From NCBI GenBank assembly GCA_902521995.1, contig CABYTO010000016.1, forward strand, positions 1 to 35,320: a stretch of DNA of 35,320 nucleotides, in the 5' to 3' direction. The notes beneath the pieces are model-generated. The model saw only the letters and a program-made list of their open reading frames with translations. It was not told where the DNA came from and made no database searches. The DNA is from an uncultured Prochlorococcus sp. (GTDB lineage Bacteria > Cyanobacteriota > Cyanobacteriia > PCC-6307 > Cyanobiaceae). The first letter of the stretch is position 1, and every line of letters begins with the position of its first letter. The position numbers and the translations under genes are program-made. Of the stretch, positions 26,697 to 35,320 are shown piece by piece.

Positions 26697-28181
26697 TTAA
26701 TTAACCCAAGATCCATGAAGGCCATGTGGAATAGAAATGGGTAATTCATAAACAGCTAATTCTTTTAAGTCTTTTGCGTCTAATATCACTAAATCACTTC
26801 CTCTTCTTTCTCCGTTCCATAGAAGTATAAATAAAAATCCCTCATCTTCTTTTGAAGAGTTTTCTGATGGAACCATAATTGGTTCACTAACAAATCCACT
26901 TGGACCTGCTGACCAAGATATCTCTTCCTTAGAAGTTAAATTTATTTTTTTTATTGCTTGAAGTGGAGCGTTCCCCAGCTTTTGAGATGTGCTTGCCATC
27001 CAACTAAAATTTGCTTTTAATCCTAATTTTTTAGGATTAACAACAGCAAATTCACAACATTGTTCACTGAAAGTTTCAAGTTCACAAGTTTTTGTCTTTA
27101 GATCGATAGTTGATCTTTTCAGTTTTCCTTCTGGATATTTATCAAAGTCAATATCCCTAAAATTCTCGTCTGGACCAACTGATGGGAAATCATCATAAAA
27201 AATACTATCTAATAGAATTTTGGAATCTTTTTCAAATGCATTTACATGATGAAAAACGAATCCTTCTGGTGCATCTATTGTTAAAGGAGGCTGTCCTCTA
27301 AATAATCCACTTTCTCTGGGGATAATAAAAAATTTTGCCTTTTTATTTGGATTTGACTTTAGACATTGTGCTGCTCCTCTTTGACCCATTACAAATGGAA
27401 GAGGATTGAAATCAATAGCATTCTGTAAAAATATTGCCCAATTAGTTGTAATCGCGAAATCATGAAGGAATGCAAAGCCATTAAAGGTATCTTTTCTGTC
27501 AGAAATGAGCTCTCCAGAATTTGTACCAGCATTATCAAATTCCATTAATCTAATGGTACTTCTTGGGCCAGTTTGTACTCCAAAAGTGACTAAAAGTTCT
27601 GAAGATGAATTTGAATTTAGGTCTGTTTTAGGATGAGCACTGAATGCTTCGTTAGGTTTGAGTACACCTTTTAATGTTGTTAAACCAATAGTTTCAAGAC
27701 TATCAGGATCCATTGCATGAGGACCTGCTGCTTCCCATAATGCGAGAATTTCATCTCCTAATTTAATGACATGTGTATTTGCGATATTCTTGAATTTTAG
27801 ATCTAATGCATTATTTAAAATTCCTCCATTTTTTTGAGTTCCAAAAACACCTCTATAAATAAATTTATCTATTTTTTCTTCTTCCAAATAGCCTTTAGTT
27901 TTAACAAATCTATTTGTTAAGAATGGCTTACCATTTTCGAATTTTATGGATGTTATCATTCCATCACCATCAAATGGATGATGAACCCATTGTCCACCTC
28001 TCTCTAATATTCCTGGTCCATTTCTTAACAATGTTCCATTTAAATTTTTAATATTATTACCTTTGCTAATTTTTAGAGGCTCTTTAGTTAGCTCTTTTTC
28101 TACATTTTGATAAGCACTTGACCAATCTTCTTTTTTAAAAATATCAAATTTATCAATTTTTTTATCTTGTAAATTAGTCAC
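26697..28181 (-). CDS. carotenoid (apocarotenoid) cleavage oxygenase
   Basis: The 494-residue protein belongs to the RPE65/carotenoid oxygenase family. The four iron-binding histidines are visible: His183 (FSAHPKTD), His240 (AFLHDFA), His311 or His312 (VFHHVNAFEKD) and His489 (HGLHGSWVN). The spacing is very close to that of Synechocystis apocarotenoid 15,15'-oxygenase. WVHHPFDGDGMI (65-76) is also typical. It should cleave carotenoid or apocarotenoid double bonds to aldehydes such as retinal; substrate is not decided. The hisB stop lies 72 bases upstream. Confidence 0.93.
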   Translation of the reverse strand: MTNLQDKKIDKFDIFKKEDWSSAYQNVEKELTKEPLKISKGNNIKNLNGTLLRNGPGILERGGQWVHHPFDGDGMITSIKFENGKPFLTNRFVKTKGYLEEEKIDKFIYRGVFGTQKNGGILNNALDLKFKNIANTHVIKLGDEILALWEAAGPHAMDPDSLETIGLTTLKGVLKPNEAFSAHPKTDLNSNSSSELLVTFGVQTGPRSTIRLMEFDNAGTNSGELISDRKDTFNGFAFLHDFAITTNWAIFLQNAIDFNPLPFVMGQRGAAQCLKSNPNKKAKFFIIPRESGLFRGQPPLTIDAPEGFVFHHVNAFEKDSKILLDSIFYDDFPSVGPDENFRDIDFDKYPEGKLKRSTIDLKTKTCELETFSEQCCEFAVVNPKKLGLKANFSWMASTSQKLGNAPLQAIKKINLTSKEEISWSAGPSGFVSEPIMVPSENSSKEDEGFLFILLWNGERRGSDLVILDAKDLKELAVYELPISIPHGLHGSWVN

Positions 28182-28253
28182 AACAAAATGATCGCTTTAT
28201 CTATCTTCGCCAAAAATCAATTGAATTGTGGCTGATTAGAAGAAATTCCTATT

Positions 28254-28859
28254 TTATTGTTTTTCTAACATTCCTTTACTGCTTGGAATTGAATCAGTTC
28301 TTCTTGGATCTATTTCGGTAGCCATTCTCATTGCTCTTGAAAAAGCTTTAAAGCAGGCCTCAACTATGTGATGTGAATTACTTCCTCGTATTTGATTAAT
28401 ATGCAGAGTAATACCGCTGTTATTTACAAAGGCAATAAAAAACTCTCTTACTAGTTCAGTATCATAATTTCCTATTCTAGGAGCTTTTAATTGAAGATCA
28501 TAAGATAGATGCGGTCTACCAGAGCAGTCTAAAGTGACTTGAACTAATGCTTCATCTAATGGGGCAAAGAAATGTCCAAATCGACTTATTCCTTTTCTTT
28601 CTCCCAAGGCTTTTGAAAATGCTTTGCCTAATGCGATTCCTACATCTTCATTTGTATGATGATCATCAATATGGGTATCTCCAATTGCTTTTATTTTTAA
28701 ATCAAACAAACCATGACTGGATATTTGATGAAGCATATGATCTAAGAATGGTATCCCAGTATCAATCTCAGAAATTCCATTTCCATCTAAGTTTATAAAT
28801 ACAGAAATATCTGTTTCATTCGTTTTTCTTTTTATTTCAGATTGCCTTAGAGATGACAT
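28254..28859 (-). CDS. hisB: imidazoleglycerol-phosphate dehydratase
   Basis: The 201-residue monofunctional HisB acts in histidine synthesis. The two metal-binding histidine motifs are [14 protein letters not shown] and [30 protein letters not shown] is near residues 39-51. Length fits the dehydratase without the phosphatase domain, as usual in cyanobacteria. It lies 20 bases downstream of fabI on the same strand, so the two may share a transcript though the pathways are unrelated. Confidence 0.97.
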   Translation of the reverse strand: MSSLRQSEIKRKTNETDISVFINLDGNGISEIDTGIPFLDHMLHQISSHGLFDLKIKAIGDTHIDDHHTNEDVGIALGKAFSKALGERKGISRFGHFFAPLDEALVQVTLDCSGRPHLSYDLQLKAPRIGNYDTELVREFFIAFVNNSGITLHINQIRGSNSHHIVEACFKAFSRAMRMATEIDPRRTDSIPSSKGMLEKQ

Positions 28860-28879
28860 TTTTATGCAAAAAACTTTGT

Positions 28880-29662
28880 TTACATTCCATTAATGCAGTA
28901 ACCCGCATCAACATAAATTGTTTGGCCTGAAATGCCGCTAGAGAGATCACTTAATAAAAAAGCAGCTGTATTACCTACTTCTGTTTGAGTGACTGTTCTA
29001 CGTAAAGGAGCCTTTTCTTCAACATTGTGAATCATATCTAAAATGCCACCTATAGCAGAACTCGCAAGTGTTCTTATAGGCCCAGCACTTATTGCGTTAA
29101 CTCTGACTTGTTTTTTAGGACCTAGTTCTGCAGAAAGATATCTTACTGAAGCTTCTAAAGCTGCTTTAGCAACTCCCATCACGTTATAATTAGGAATCGC
29201 CCTTTCTGAACCTAAATAAGTTAATGAGACAACTCCAGCACCATCATTAAAAAGTGGTTTTGCTGCTTTACATAAAGGTGCTAACGAATACGCACTTATA
29301 TTTAGAGCCCTATCAAAACCCTCTGAAGTGGTAGCACTATAATCTCCAATCAATTCATCGCGTCCTGCAAATGCTAGGCAGTGAACTAATCCGTCAATTT
29401 GCCCCCAATTGTCTTTTATATTTTTAAAGATTTCTTCAATTTGAGCTGGATTTTGAACATCAAGAGGCAAAAATAACGATGGGTTTAAAGGTTCAGTTAG
29501 TTCTCTAACTTTAGACTCGAATCTTCCCTTATCATCAGGCAAATATGTGATTCCAAGTTCTGCGCCAGCTTTTGAAAGTTGTTGAGCGATACCCCATGCT
29601 ATTGAACGATTGTTGGCAATTCCCGTAACAAGAATTTTTTTGCCAGTTAGATTTAGAAGCAT
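28880..29662 (-). CDS. fabI: enoyl-[acyl-carrier-protein] reductase (NADH)
   Basis: The 260-residue short-chain reductase catalyses the last step of each fatty-acid elongation cycle. The cofactor loop is [14 protein letters not shown] (13-26). The catalytic residues Tyr149, Tyr159 and Lys166 ([21 protein letters not shown]) have the spacing typical of FabI. It ends DAGYCINGM. An AGGAG lies about 17 bases before the ATG, which is long for a Shine-Dalgarno. It diverges from the thioredoxin-like gene across about 100 bases. Confidence 0.96.
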   Translation of the reverse strand: MLLNLTGKKILVTGIANNRSIAWGIAQQLSKAGAELGITYLPDDKGRFESKVRELTEPLNPSLFLPLDVQNPAQIEEIFKNIKDNWGQIDGLVHCLAFAGRDELIGDYSATTSEGFDRALNISAYSLAPLCKAAKPLFNDGAGVVSLTYLGSERAIPNYNVMGVAKAALEASVRYLSAELGPKKQVRVNAISAGPIRTLASSAIGGILDMIHNVEEKAPLRRTVTQTEVGNTAAFLLSDLSSGISGQTIYVDAGYCINGM

Positions 29663-29767
29663 TTTGTTTATTTTTTCTATTATTCTCCTATATAAAAGTA
29701 CCTATCTTTACGGATTACTGCAAAATATACAATAATTTTCAAATATCAAAGAATTTTTAACTTGAAC

Positions 29768-30361
29768 ATGGTAAGAACAAATTCTATGGTTTTGGAATTA
29801 GGTTTTCAATTACCGAATTTCGAAATGTTAAATGCTAATTCTCCAAATAATCAATATTTTAATTCTCATAATCTAGATAATCGGCATTTACTTTTAATGT
29901 TTATTTGTGCCCATTGCCCGTTTGTTAAATATATTGAGAATCAAATTTTCACCTTAAGTAAAGAAATTGAAAATTCAGTTCAAACAGTTGCAATTTCTAG
30001 TAATGATATTGTCACTTATCCTTCAGATTCACCTGAAAACTTGAGATTACAAGCACAAACACAGGGATGGAGTTTTCCTTATTTATATGATGAAAATCAA
30101 AATTTTGCCAAGAACTTAAAAGCGGCTTGCACCCCAGATTTTTATCTTTTTTCAAATGAAGGAGATGGTGATTTTTTATTGTATTATCATGGCCAATTAG
30201 ACGATAGTAGACCAGGTAATAATATCCCTCTATCTGGAAAAGATTTGCGCTCTGCTGTAAAAGATTTAAATCAAGATAATTCTTATCCTTCAAATCAAAA
30301 GCCCTCTTTAGGTTGCAATATAAAATGGACTCCTGGTAAAGAACCAAGTTGGTTTAAATGA
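29768..30361 (+). CDS. thioredoxin-like (AhpC/TSA-type) protein with CxxC
   Basis: The protein is about 197 residues from ATG 29768; TTG 29762 is an alternative adding two residues. It has a thioredoxin fold beginning LGFQLPNFEML and an active-site-like FICAHCPFVKYIENQI with a CxxC. YDENQNFAKNLKAACTPDFYLF follows, with the cis-proline (TPDF) expected in this fold. The layout matches small redoxin-type proteins of the AhpC/TSA superfamily. The partner is not known; a thiol-redox or peroxide role is likely. TACAAT (29728-29733) may be its -10. Confidence 0.85.
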   Translation: MVRTNSMVLELGFQLPNFEMLNANSPNNQYFNSHNLDNRHLLLMFICAHCPFVKYIENQIFTLSKEIENSVQTVAISSNDIVTYPSDSPENLRLQAQTQGWSFPYLYDENQNFAKNLKAACTPDFYLFSNEGDGDFLLYYHGQLDDSRPGNNIPLSGKDLRSAVKDLNQDNSYPSNQKPSLGCNIKWTPGKEPSWFK

Positions 30362-30414
30362 ATTAAAAATTTTTATTTCCCATAGAAATATGGTTTAAGG
30401 TTAATATATTTACT

Positions 30415-31620
30415 ATGCAGATACCTCCATTTACTTTAAATAGGCAGTACCACGAAATTGGCTCAGAAATTGAGAGTGCGGTTTCTAAAGTTTTAAAAGG
30501 GGGCCAGTATATTGGAGGACAAGAGATTGCCAAATTTGAGGAGAGTTTTTCAAATCTGATTGGTGTTGAAAATACTATTGGATGTAATAGTGGAACTGAT
30601 GCTTTGGTATTAGCTTTGCGCGCATTAGATATTGGTGTGGGTGATGAAGTTATTACCTCATCTTTTAGCTTTTTTGCCACTGCAGAGGCTATTAGTGCAG
30701 TTGGTGCTAATCCTGTTTTGGTAGATATAGATCCAGAAACTTATCTCATTAATACTGAACTAATAGAACAAGAAATAAATTCTAATACCAAGGCAATTAT
30801 GCCAGTTCATCTATTTGGTAATGCAGTAAATATGACCTTAATAAAATCTTTGGCTAAGAAATATGACTTAAAAGTAATCGAAGATTGTGCTCAGGCAACA
30901 TGCACAATGTGGGAAAATTCCAAAGTTGGTAGTATCAGCGATATAGGCTGTTTTAGCTTTTTCCCTACTAAAAATTTAGGAGCTGCTGGAGATGGTGGAG
31001 CAGTAACTACTTCAGATCAGAAGATTGCAAAAAAAATTAGAGAACTGGCTGTTCATGGCAGCCCAATAAGATATCATCATACCCAAATTGGATATAACAG
31101 CAGACTTGATACCATTCAAGCTGCCATATTAAACATTAAAATTAAATATATTTCTAAGTGGATTAATAATCGCCAAAAAATTGCTAATAATTACCTTGAT
31201 TTATTAGAAAAAAATCCATTTATTAGTTTTCCAAAAATTAGCTCTGATTCAATTTCCCATTCTTGGAATCAATTTGTCATCAAATTAAGAAACGATAAAT
31301 ATTTTTTAAATGAAGATTTTTCAAATTTATTTGATACTGATTGCAAAAAATACTATTCCTTAAGGAATTTGGTAAAACAACAACTTTTTGATAAAGGTAT
31401 TAATTCAATTATTTATTATCCAATTCCAATACACGCACAAATAGCTTACAAAAATAAAAATTTTTCTAGAACAAAACTCATTAATACAGAGCGAATTTGT
31501 ACAGAAGTTCTTAGTCTTCCAATGTTTCCTGAAATTTCTTATGAAGAGCAAGTTTATGTAGCAGCAAATTTAAATAATGTTTTAAAGAATTGTATAGAGG
31601 AAATTCAAATTTCAGCATAA
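30415..31620 (+). CDS. DegT/DnrJ/EryC1-family PLP aminotransferase
   Basis: The 401-residue enzyme is of the sugar-aminotransferase type. Typical elements are GCNSGTDALVLALRALDIG (57-75), DEVITSSFSFFATAEAI, VIEDCAQATC (154-163) and the PLP lysine Lys186 in FSFFPTKNLGAAGDGGA. Members add an amino group to nucleotide-linked keto sugars used in surface polysaccharide. No other sugar-nucleotide gene is adjacent, so the substrate is open. The 3' end overlaps the photolyase gene by 16 bases on the opposite strand. Confidence 0.92.
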   Translation: MQIPPFTLNRQYHEIGSEIESAVSKVLKGGQYIGGQEIAKFEESFSNLIGVENTIGCNSGTDALVLALRALDIGVGDEVITSSFSFFATAEAISAVGANPVLVDIDPETYLINTELIEQEINSNTKAIMPVHLFGNAVNMTLIKSLAKKYDLKVIEDCAQATCTMWENSKVGSISDIGCFSFFPTKNLGAAGDGGAVTTSDQKIAKKIRELAVHGSPIRYHHTQIGYNSRLDTIQAAILNIKIKYISKWINNRQKIANNYLDLLEKNPFISFPKISSDSISHSWNQFVIKLRNDKYFLNEDFSNLFDTDCKKYYSLRNLVKQQLFDKGINSIIYYPIPIHAQIAYKNKNFSRTKLINTERICTEVLSLPMFPEISYEEQVYVAANLNNVLKNCIEEIQISA

Positions 31621-33038
31621 AGTGATTTAAATAATCTTTGTTGTATGTTGTGATTTACAATAGGGCTTGAATAATTATTTTTTTCTAAATTAGATATCTC
31701 CCCATTTAATAATTCTGAATTTGAAACTTTAGATAATTCAGGAATCCAATATTTTATATATTCACAAATAGGATCAAATTTTTTTGCTTGGGTATATGGA
31801 TTAAAAATTCTAAGTGGCTTTGGATCCATACCGCTACTGGCACTCCACTGCCATCCCCCATTATTTGAAGCTAAGTCTCCATCAACCAAAGTCTCCATAA
31901 ATTTTTTCTCTCCCATTTGCCAATTGCATATAAGATCTTTTACCAGAAATGAAGCGACTATCATCCTACATCTGTTATGCATCCAGCCAGTACTATTCAG
32001 TTGACGCATTGCAGCATCAACTATAGGTACGCCGGTCTCTCCGTTGCTCCAATGATGAAACCATTCATTATTGTTTTGCCATGGAAAGTGATCCCATTTT
32101 TTTCTAAATGGACCTTTCTCTAGCTCTGGAAAATGGAATAAGCAATGTTGATAAAATTCACGCCAAACAAGTTCTTTTTGCCAAGTTTCAATTGATAGGT
32201 AATTTCCTTGATTTGCAAAATCTGAATTTAAATTTAATGTGGCGTTCCAAATTTTTCTAATGCTGATAGTGCCGAATCTTAGAGATGCACTTAGAAAAGA
32301 TGTCCCATTATGGGAAGGAAAATCTCGTGAAGAATTATAAGAATATATTTTTTTTTGGTTAATGAAGTTTTCTAATAATGTTTCTGCAGCATTCTCTCCA
32401 GGTCTACATGGACAAATATTCGAACCAGGAAATTTGATATTTTTAATAAATTTCTCTAGTACCGCATCAGATGAATTTATTGTCTTATCTTTGAGTTTAT
32501 TATCTATATCTTTAAACTGGAAACCAACTTTATCTTGTTTATATGAACCTAATAAATCAATTTTTGATTTAAGGTTTTTATAAAAAGGTCCATAAACTGA
32601 ATAAGGATTATTATTCCCTGTAAATATTTTTAAAGGTTCTACTAATAAGTGATCCCAAGTTTCAATAACTTGAATATTTTGCTCTTTTAAATTTTTTTTT
32701 ATTTGTAAATCGCGATTAATCTCATAAGGTTCAATTGATCTATTCCAAAAAACAAATTTAGCATCTATTGTCTTTGCTAATTGAGGAATTATTAATACCG
32801 GATCTCCTTCTTCCATAATTAATCTACTACCCATTTTTTTCCAATTATTTCCTAATTCTCTAAGCGAATTTCCTAGAAACCAAGCTCTTGAACTTGCATT
32901 GAAATCGTGTGAGTAATTTTTATCAAATATATAAGTTGAAGTAATAGCATTTGATAATGAAAATGCTTTGATTAAAGCTTGATTATCAAATATTCTTAAA
33001 TCCTTTCTATGCCAAAAAAGTATTCTAGGTTTATTCAT
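31605..33038 (-). CDS. phr: deoxyribodipyrimidine photolyase (class I CPD type)
   Basis: The 477-residue protein uses light to reverse UV-made pyrimidine dimers. The N-terminal antenna-binding domain starts RILFWHRKDLRIFDNQAL. The FAD domain carries WQKELVWREFYQHCLF, TGVPIVDAAMRQLNSTGWMH, NRCRMIVASFLVKDL and the long DGDLASNNGGWQWSASSGMD, which is diagnostic for photolyases. The antenna is probably a deazaflavin as in other cyanobacteria (inference). Its start overlaps the Nudix stop by four bases (ATGA), so the pair is translationally coupled. Confidence 0.95.
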   Translation of the reverse strand: MNKPRILFWHRKDLRIFDNQALIKAFSLSNAITSTYIFDKNYSHDFNASSRAWFLGNSLRELGNNWKKMGSRLIMEEGDPVLIIPQLAKTIDAKFVFWNRSIEPYEINRDLQIKKNLKEQNIQVIETWDHLLVEPLKIFTGNNNPYSVYGPFYKNLKSKIDLLGSYKQDKVGFQFKDIDNKLKDKTINSSDAVLEKFIKNIKFPGSNICPCRPGENAAETLLENFINQKKIYSYNSSRDFPSHNGTSFLSASLRFGTISIRKIWNATLNLNSDFANQGNYLSIETWQKELVWREFYQHCLFHFPELEKGPFRKKWDHFPWQNNNEWFHHWSNGETGVPIVDAAMRQLNSTGWMHNRCRMIVASFLVKDLICNWQMGEKKFMETLVDGDLASNNGGWQWSASSGMDPKPLRIFNPYTQAKKFDPICEYIKYWIPELSKVSNSELLNGEISNLEKNNYSSPIVNHNIQQRLFKSLYAEI

Positions 33039-33598
33039 AATTTATCTAAAAATTGTTTAGCTCTAAACCAAGCTGTCACGGTTTTTGCGTCAAGAATTTC
33101 ATCCCCACTAGAAATAAGATCATCTAGTTCGTAGGGATCTAAAATTAATACTTCTATATCTTCATCTAAATCTCCTTTAACCTCTGAATTGAGTTTGTTT
33201 AAATCACGAGCTAAAAATAAATAAATTTCTTCATCTGCATACCCAGGAGCAGGGACGAGAGTTCCTAATTCATCCCATTTGTTTGCACTGAATCCAGTCT
33301 CTTCTTGTATTTCTCTTTGAATTGAATTAATAGGTGTTTCACCTATTTCTAATGTACCTGCTGGAAATTCTAATAAATACCTTGAAACAGCAAATCTATA
33401 TTGCCGAAGAATAATAACTTTATTGTCTTTTGTAATAGGTACGGCTAATGCCGCCCCAGGATGCTTAATGTATCCATATTCACCTTCATGTCCATTTGGA
33501 AGCTCAATTCTATTTATTTCGAAAATAAATTTTTTTGCCTTTAACTCAGATATTTTTTCTTTAAATATGGATCTTTTTATAAGATTTTTGTTGACCAT
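33035..33598 (-). CDS. Nudix hydrolase (ADP-ribose pyrophosphatase-like)
   Basis: The 187-residue protein contains a complete Nudix box, GTLEIGETPINSIQREIQEE followed by TGF (about residues 101-123), matching G-x5-E-x7-R-E-U-x-E-E-x-G-U. The domain begins KHPGAALAVPITKDNKVIILRQYR, like ADP-ribose pyrophosphatases. The substrate could be ADP-ribose or an oxidised nucleotide. It is overlapped by phr downstream and preceded by folK 47 bases upstream. The pairing with photolyase suggests a light-damage response. Confidence 0.93.
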   Translation of the reverse strand: MVNKNLIKRSIFKEKISELKAKKFIFEINRIELPNGHEGEYGYIKHPGAALAVPITKDNKVIILRQYRFAVSRYLLEFPAGTLEIGETPINSIQREIQEETGFSANKWDELGTLVPAPGYADEEIYLFLARDLNKLNSEVKGDLDEDIEVLILDPYELDDLISSGDEILDAKTVTAWFRAKQFLDKL

Positions 33599-33645
33599 AA
33601 TTTTTAAATAAAAATAGCCTAACAGTTATTTTTTGGTTTTGTAAA
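33599..33645 (-). promoter_or_regulatory. leader/promoter region of the Nudix-phr pair
   Basis: This 47-base gap lies between the folK stop and the Nudix start. On the minus strand it reads as A/T runs around CTGTTAGGCTATTTT; TATTTT could be a weak -10. From memory, UV-hyper-resistant Prochlorococcus MED4 was traced to a one-base deletion just upstream of an operon encoding a Nudix hydrolase and photolyase, so this gap is likely the corresponding control site. No Shine-Dalgarno is present. Confidence 0.4.
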
Positions 33646-34224
33646 TCAATAAATAGACCATTTTGGGTCATCAAACTTTGTGATTTTTTGGGTTCTACTT
33701 AAGATTTCAGATAGTGGTGTAATAACGAAATTCCGATTCATGAATCTAGGGTGAGGTAATATTAATTCCTCGTCAACCGTATGAAAATCTTCCCACCAAA
33801 GAATATCTAAATCAAGACATCTTGATAGCCATTTCTTACCCTTTGGCGTATCTTGTCGTCCGAAAAATCTTTCTAACTTTTTTAGCTCTTTTAAAAGTAA
33901 TTTCGCGTTTTTATTTGATGGTTTAGGGAAAGAATTACTTTTTATAAGTAATAGAGTATTTAGATAATTTGGCTGCTCATTTTCAACACCATGAGGTAAT
34001 GTCTCGTAAATTGAAGACCAAAAAAAGTTTGCATGAAATTTGCTTTTCTCTTCTTTTTTTTCGTTGGAACTATCTCCCCACTCACTTATTATTCCCTCTA
34101 TTTTTGGTTTGCAAATTAATAGTGACTCAAGAGGGCTTCCGAATTTACTATCAATATTTGCTCCGAGGGATATACATAGTCCATTTTTGATATTAAGATT
34201 TGATAATTCCACTACAAAAAACAA
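33646..34224 (-). CDS. folK: 2-amino-4-hydroxy-6-hydroxymethyldihydropteridine diphosphokinase
   Basis: The 192-residue HPPK makes the pyrophosphorylated pterin for folate synthesis. Motifs are CISLGANIDSKFGSPL near the start, PNYLNTLLLIKS in the middle and GKKWLSRCLDLDILWW followed by LILPHPRFMNRNFVITPL, the standard HPPK C-terminal signature. The listed start is TTG (34222-34224); GTG 34210-34212 is also possible. It diverges from chlD across 36 bases. It probably starts the folK-Nudix-phr run. Confidence 0.93.
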   Translation of the reverse strand: MFFVVELSNLNIKNGLCISLGANIDSKFGSPLESLLICKPKIEGIISEWGDSSNEKKEEKSKFHANFFWSSIYETLPHGVENEQPNYLNTLLLIKSNSFPKPSNKNAKLLLKELKKLERFFGRQDTPKGKKWLSRCLDLDILWWEDFHTVDEELILPHPRFMNRNFVITPLSEILSRTQKITKFDDPKWSIY

Positions 34225-34260
34225 AGTTATTGGATAAATTCTATATCAGGCATTTTTAAA

Positions 34261-35320
34261 GTGATTTTGAACCCCGAGTTAAAAGAAAAAGGAGAAATAA
34301 AAGATTTAATGAAGTCAAAGGATTCTTTTAGAGCTTTCCCTTTGGCCGCAATTACAGGTCATAGCTTATTGAAATTATCTTTACTTTTGGCAGCAGTTGA
34401 TCCCAGTTTAGGGGGAGTGATTATTGCTGGAGGAAGAGGTACTGGTAAGTCAGTATTAGCAAGGGGTTTACATACTTTACTTCCTCCTATTGAGGTATTA
34501 GATAATGAATTAATACTGGAAAAGCTAACTGAAAAAAATACTGGAACTTCATTAAGACCTATAGGTAGGAACCTAGATCCAGATAAACCAGAGGAATGGG
34601 ATATTAGTACCAACAAATTGTTGGAGGAGGTAATTGGAAATGATTATTTGAGTCAAATTGAAGAAATTCCGAAAAAAGTAAGAGAGGCTCCATTTATTCA
34701 AGTTCCTATTGGTATAACTGAGGATAGGCTTGTTGGATCAATCGACGTTGCTGCATCATTAAGTACGGGGGAACAAGTTTTTCAACCTGGAATTTTAGCT
34801 GAGGCTCATAGAGGTGTTCTTTATGTAGACGATATAAATTTATTGGATGATGGCATTGTAAATTTAATTCTTGAAGCCACAGGAAGAGAGAAAAATAATA
34901 TTGAAAGAGATGGTTTAAGCCTTTCCCATCCTTGTAAGTCACTTTTAATAGCAACTTATAATCCTGAAGAAGGTCCTCTGAGAGATCATGTTTTAGATCG
35001 TTTTGCTATCGTGCTTTCCGCAGATCAATCTATTGATAATGCTCAAAGAGTTGAGATTATAAAATCTGTTTTATCGCACGCTGAAAATAATATTAAATTT
35101 TCAGAAAAATGGTCTGAAGAATCTGATAATTTATCCACTCAATTAATTTTGGCAAGGCAATGGTTAAAGGATGTCAAGATAACAAAAGAGCAAATAACTT
35201 ATTTAGTTAATGAAGCTCTTAGAGGAGGAGTAGAAGGTCATAGGTCAGAATTATTTGCTGTAAAAGTAGCAAAGGCTAATGCAGCTCTTCGAGGCGATGA
35301 GAATGTAAATTCTGAAGATC
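34261..35320 (+). CDS. chlD: magnesium chelatase subunit D, 3' end outside the window
   Basis: An open frame runs from GTG 34261 to the last base (353 codons visible, no stop). It begins MILNPELKEKGEIKDLM, then FPLAAITGHSLLKLSLLLAA and the P-loop-like GGRGTGKSVLARGLHTLLPP. DVAASLSTGEQVFQPGIL, the HRGVLYVDDINLLDDG stretch and ATYNPEEGPLRDHVLDRFA follow, all typical of the AAA+ half of ChlD. With ChlI and ChlH it inserts Mg into protoporphyrin IX, the first committed step to chlorophyll. The linker and the integrin-I domain would lie beyond the edge. The start codon choice (GTG versus TTG 34267) is not certain. Confidence 0.95.
   Translation, partial: MILNPELKEKGEIKDLMKSKDSFRAFPLAAITGHSLLKLSLLLAAVDPSLGGVIIAGGRGTGKSVLARGLHTLLPPIEVLDNELILEKLTEKNTGTSLRPIGRNLDPDKPEEWDISTNKLLEEVIGNDYLSQIEEIPKKVREAPFIQVPIGITEDRLVGSIDVAASLSTGEQVFQPGILAEAHRGVLYVDDINLLDDGIVNLILEATGREKNNIERDGLSLSHPCKSLLIATYNPEEGPLRDHVLDRFAIVLSADQSIDNAQRVEIIKSVLSHAENNIKFSEKWSEESDNLSTQLILARQWLKDVKITKEQITYLVNEALRGGVEGHRSELFAVKVAKANAALRGDENVNSED

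Noticed and set aside
30380..30393. CCATA-GAAA-TATGG hairpin between the thioredoxin-like gene and the DegT gene as a terminator
   Set aside because: The stem is only five base pairs and is followed by just three T; too weak to call.

Overview
The window is a piece of chromosome from a picocyanobacterium, almost certainly a high-light-adapted Prochlorococcus. The reasons are the very low G+C, short genes with almost no space between them, psbK and chlD (oxygenic photosynthesis and chlorophyll synthesis), cyanobacterial families of unknown function (DUF3769, DUF3181, DUF3155), and a GTA-N8-TAC NtcA-type promoter in front of amt. I see no insertion sequences, phage genes, CRISPR arrays or plasmid functions. 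It reads as core genome, not as a genomic island. No gene-free stretch exceeds 300 bases; the longest is the 250-base gap at 15689-15938.

Layout. 1-1761: 3' part of an LptD/OstA-like outer-membrane protein. 1754-6342 (minus): glyA-cinA-leuC-leuD, tightly packed, with tRNA-Arg(ACG) upstream on the same strand. 6580-7136: two small conserved proteins. 7138-8754 (minus): murJ. 8786-11165: sfsA, then the ammonium transporter amt with an NtcA promoter, a leader hairpin and a strong intrinsic terminator. 11256-13117: ispH and a DoxX-like membrane protein. 13119-14672 (minus): purH. 14706-15323: a small serine esterase. 15320-15688 (minus): a DUF3155 protein. 15689-15938: an AT-rich divergent region containing an unusual cluster of inverted repeats. 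15939-17075: a Hik2/CSK-like sensor kinase. 17053-17793 (minus): cobS. 17892-19185: tgt and psbK. 19212-21626 (minus): a Gfo/Idh/MocA oxidoreductase, a CNNM/CorC-like membrane protein and tRNA-Met(CAU). 21768-23175: pyrE and ygfZ. 23161-24579 (minus): a TM0106-type RecB-like nuclease. 24662-26694: a phosphoglucomutase/phosphomannomutase and rdgB. 26697-29662 (minus): a carotenoid oxygenase, hisB and fabI. 29768-31620: a thioredoxin-like protein and a DegT-type aminotransferase. 31605-34224 (minus): folK, a Nudix hydrolase and photolyase. 34261-end: chlD, cut by the window edge.

How the genes work together. Most are housekeeping: amino acids (leuCD, glyA, hisB), nucleotides (purH, pyrE, rdgB), cofactors (folK, cobS, ispH, chlD), envelope (LptD-like, murJ, fabI), nitrogen uptake (amt), tRNA modification (tgt) and light or UV physiology (psbK, sensor kinase, carotenoid oxygenase, photolyase). 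All nine convergent gene pairs overlap or are at most 26 bases apart, leaving almost no room for terminators. I did not find a clearly new multi-gene system. The points most worth a second look are the structured divergent region at 15713-15856, the leader of amt, the sensor kinase with a degenerate ATP-binding motif, the stand-alone RecB-like nuclease, and the Nudix-photolyase operon promoter.
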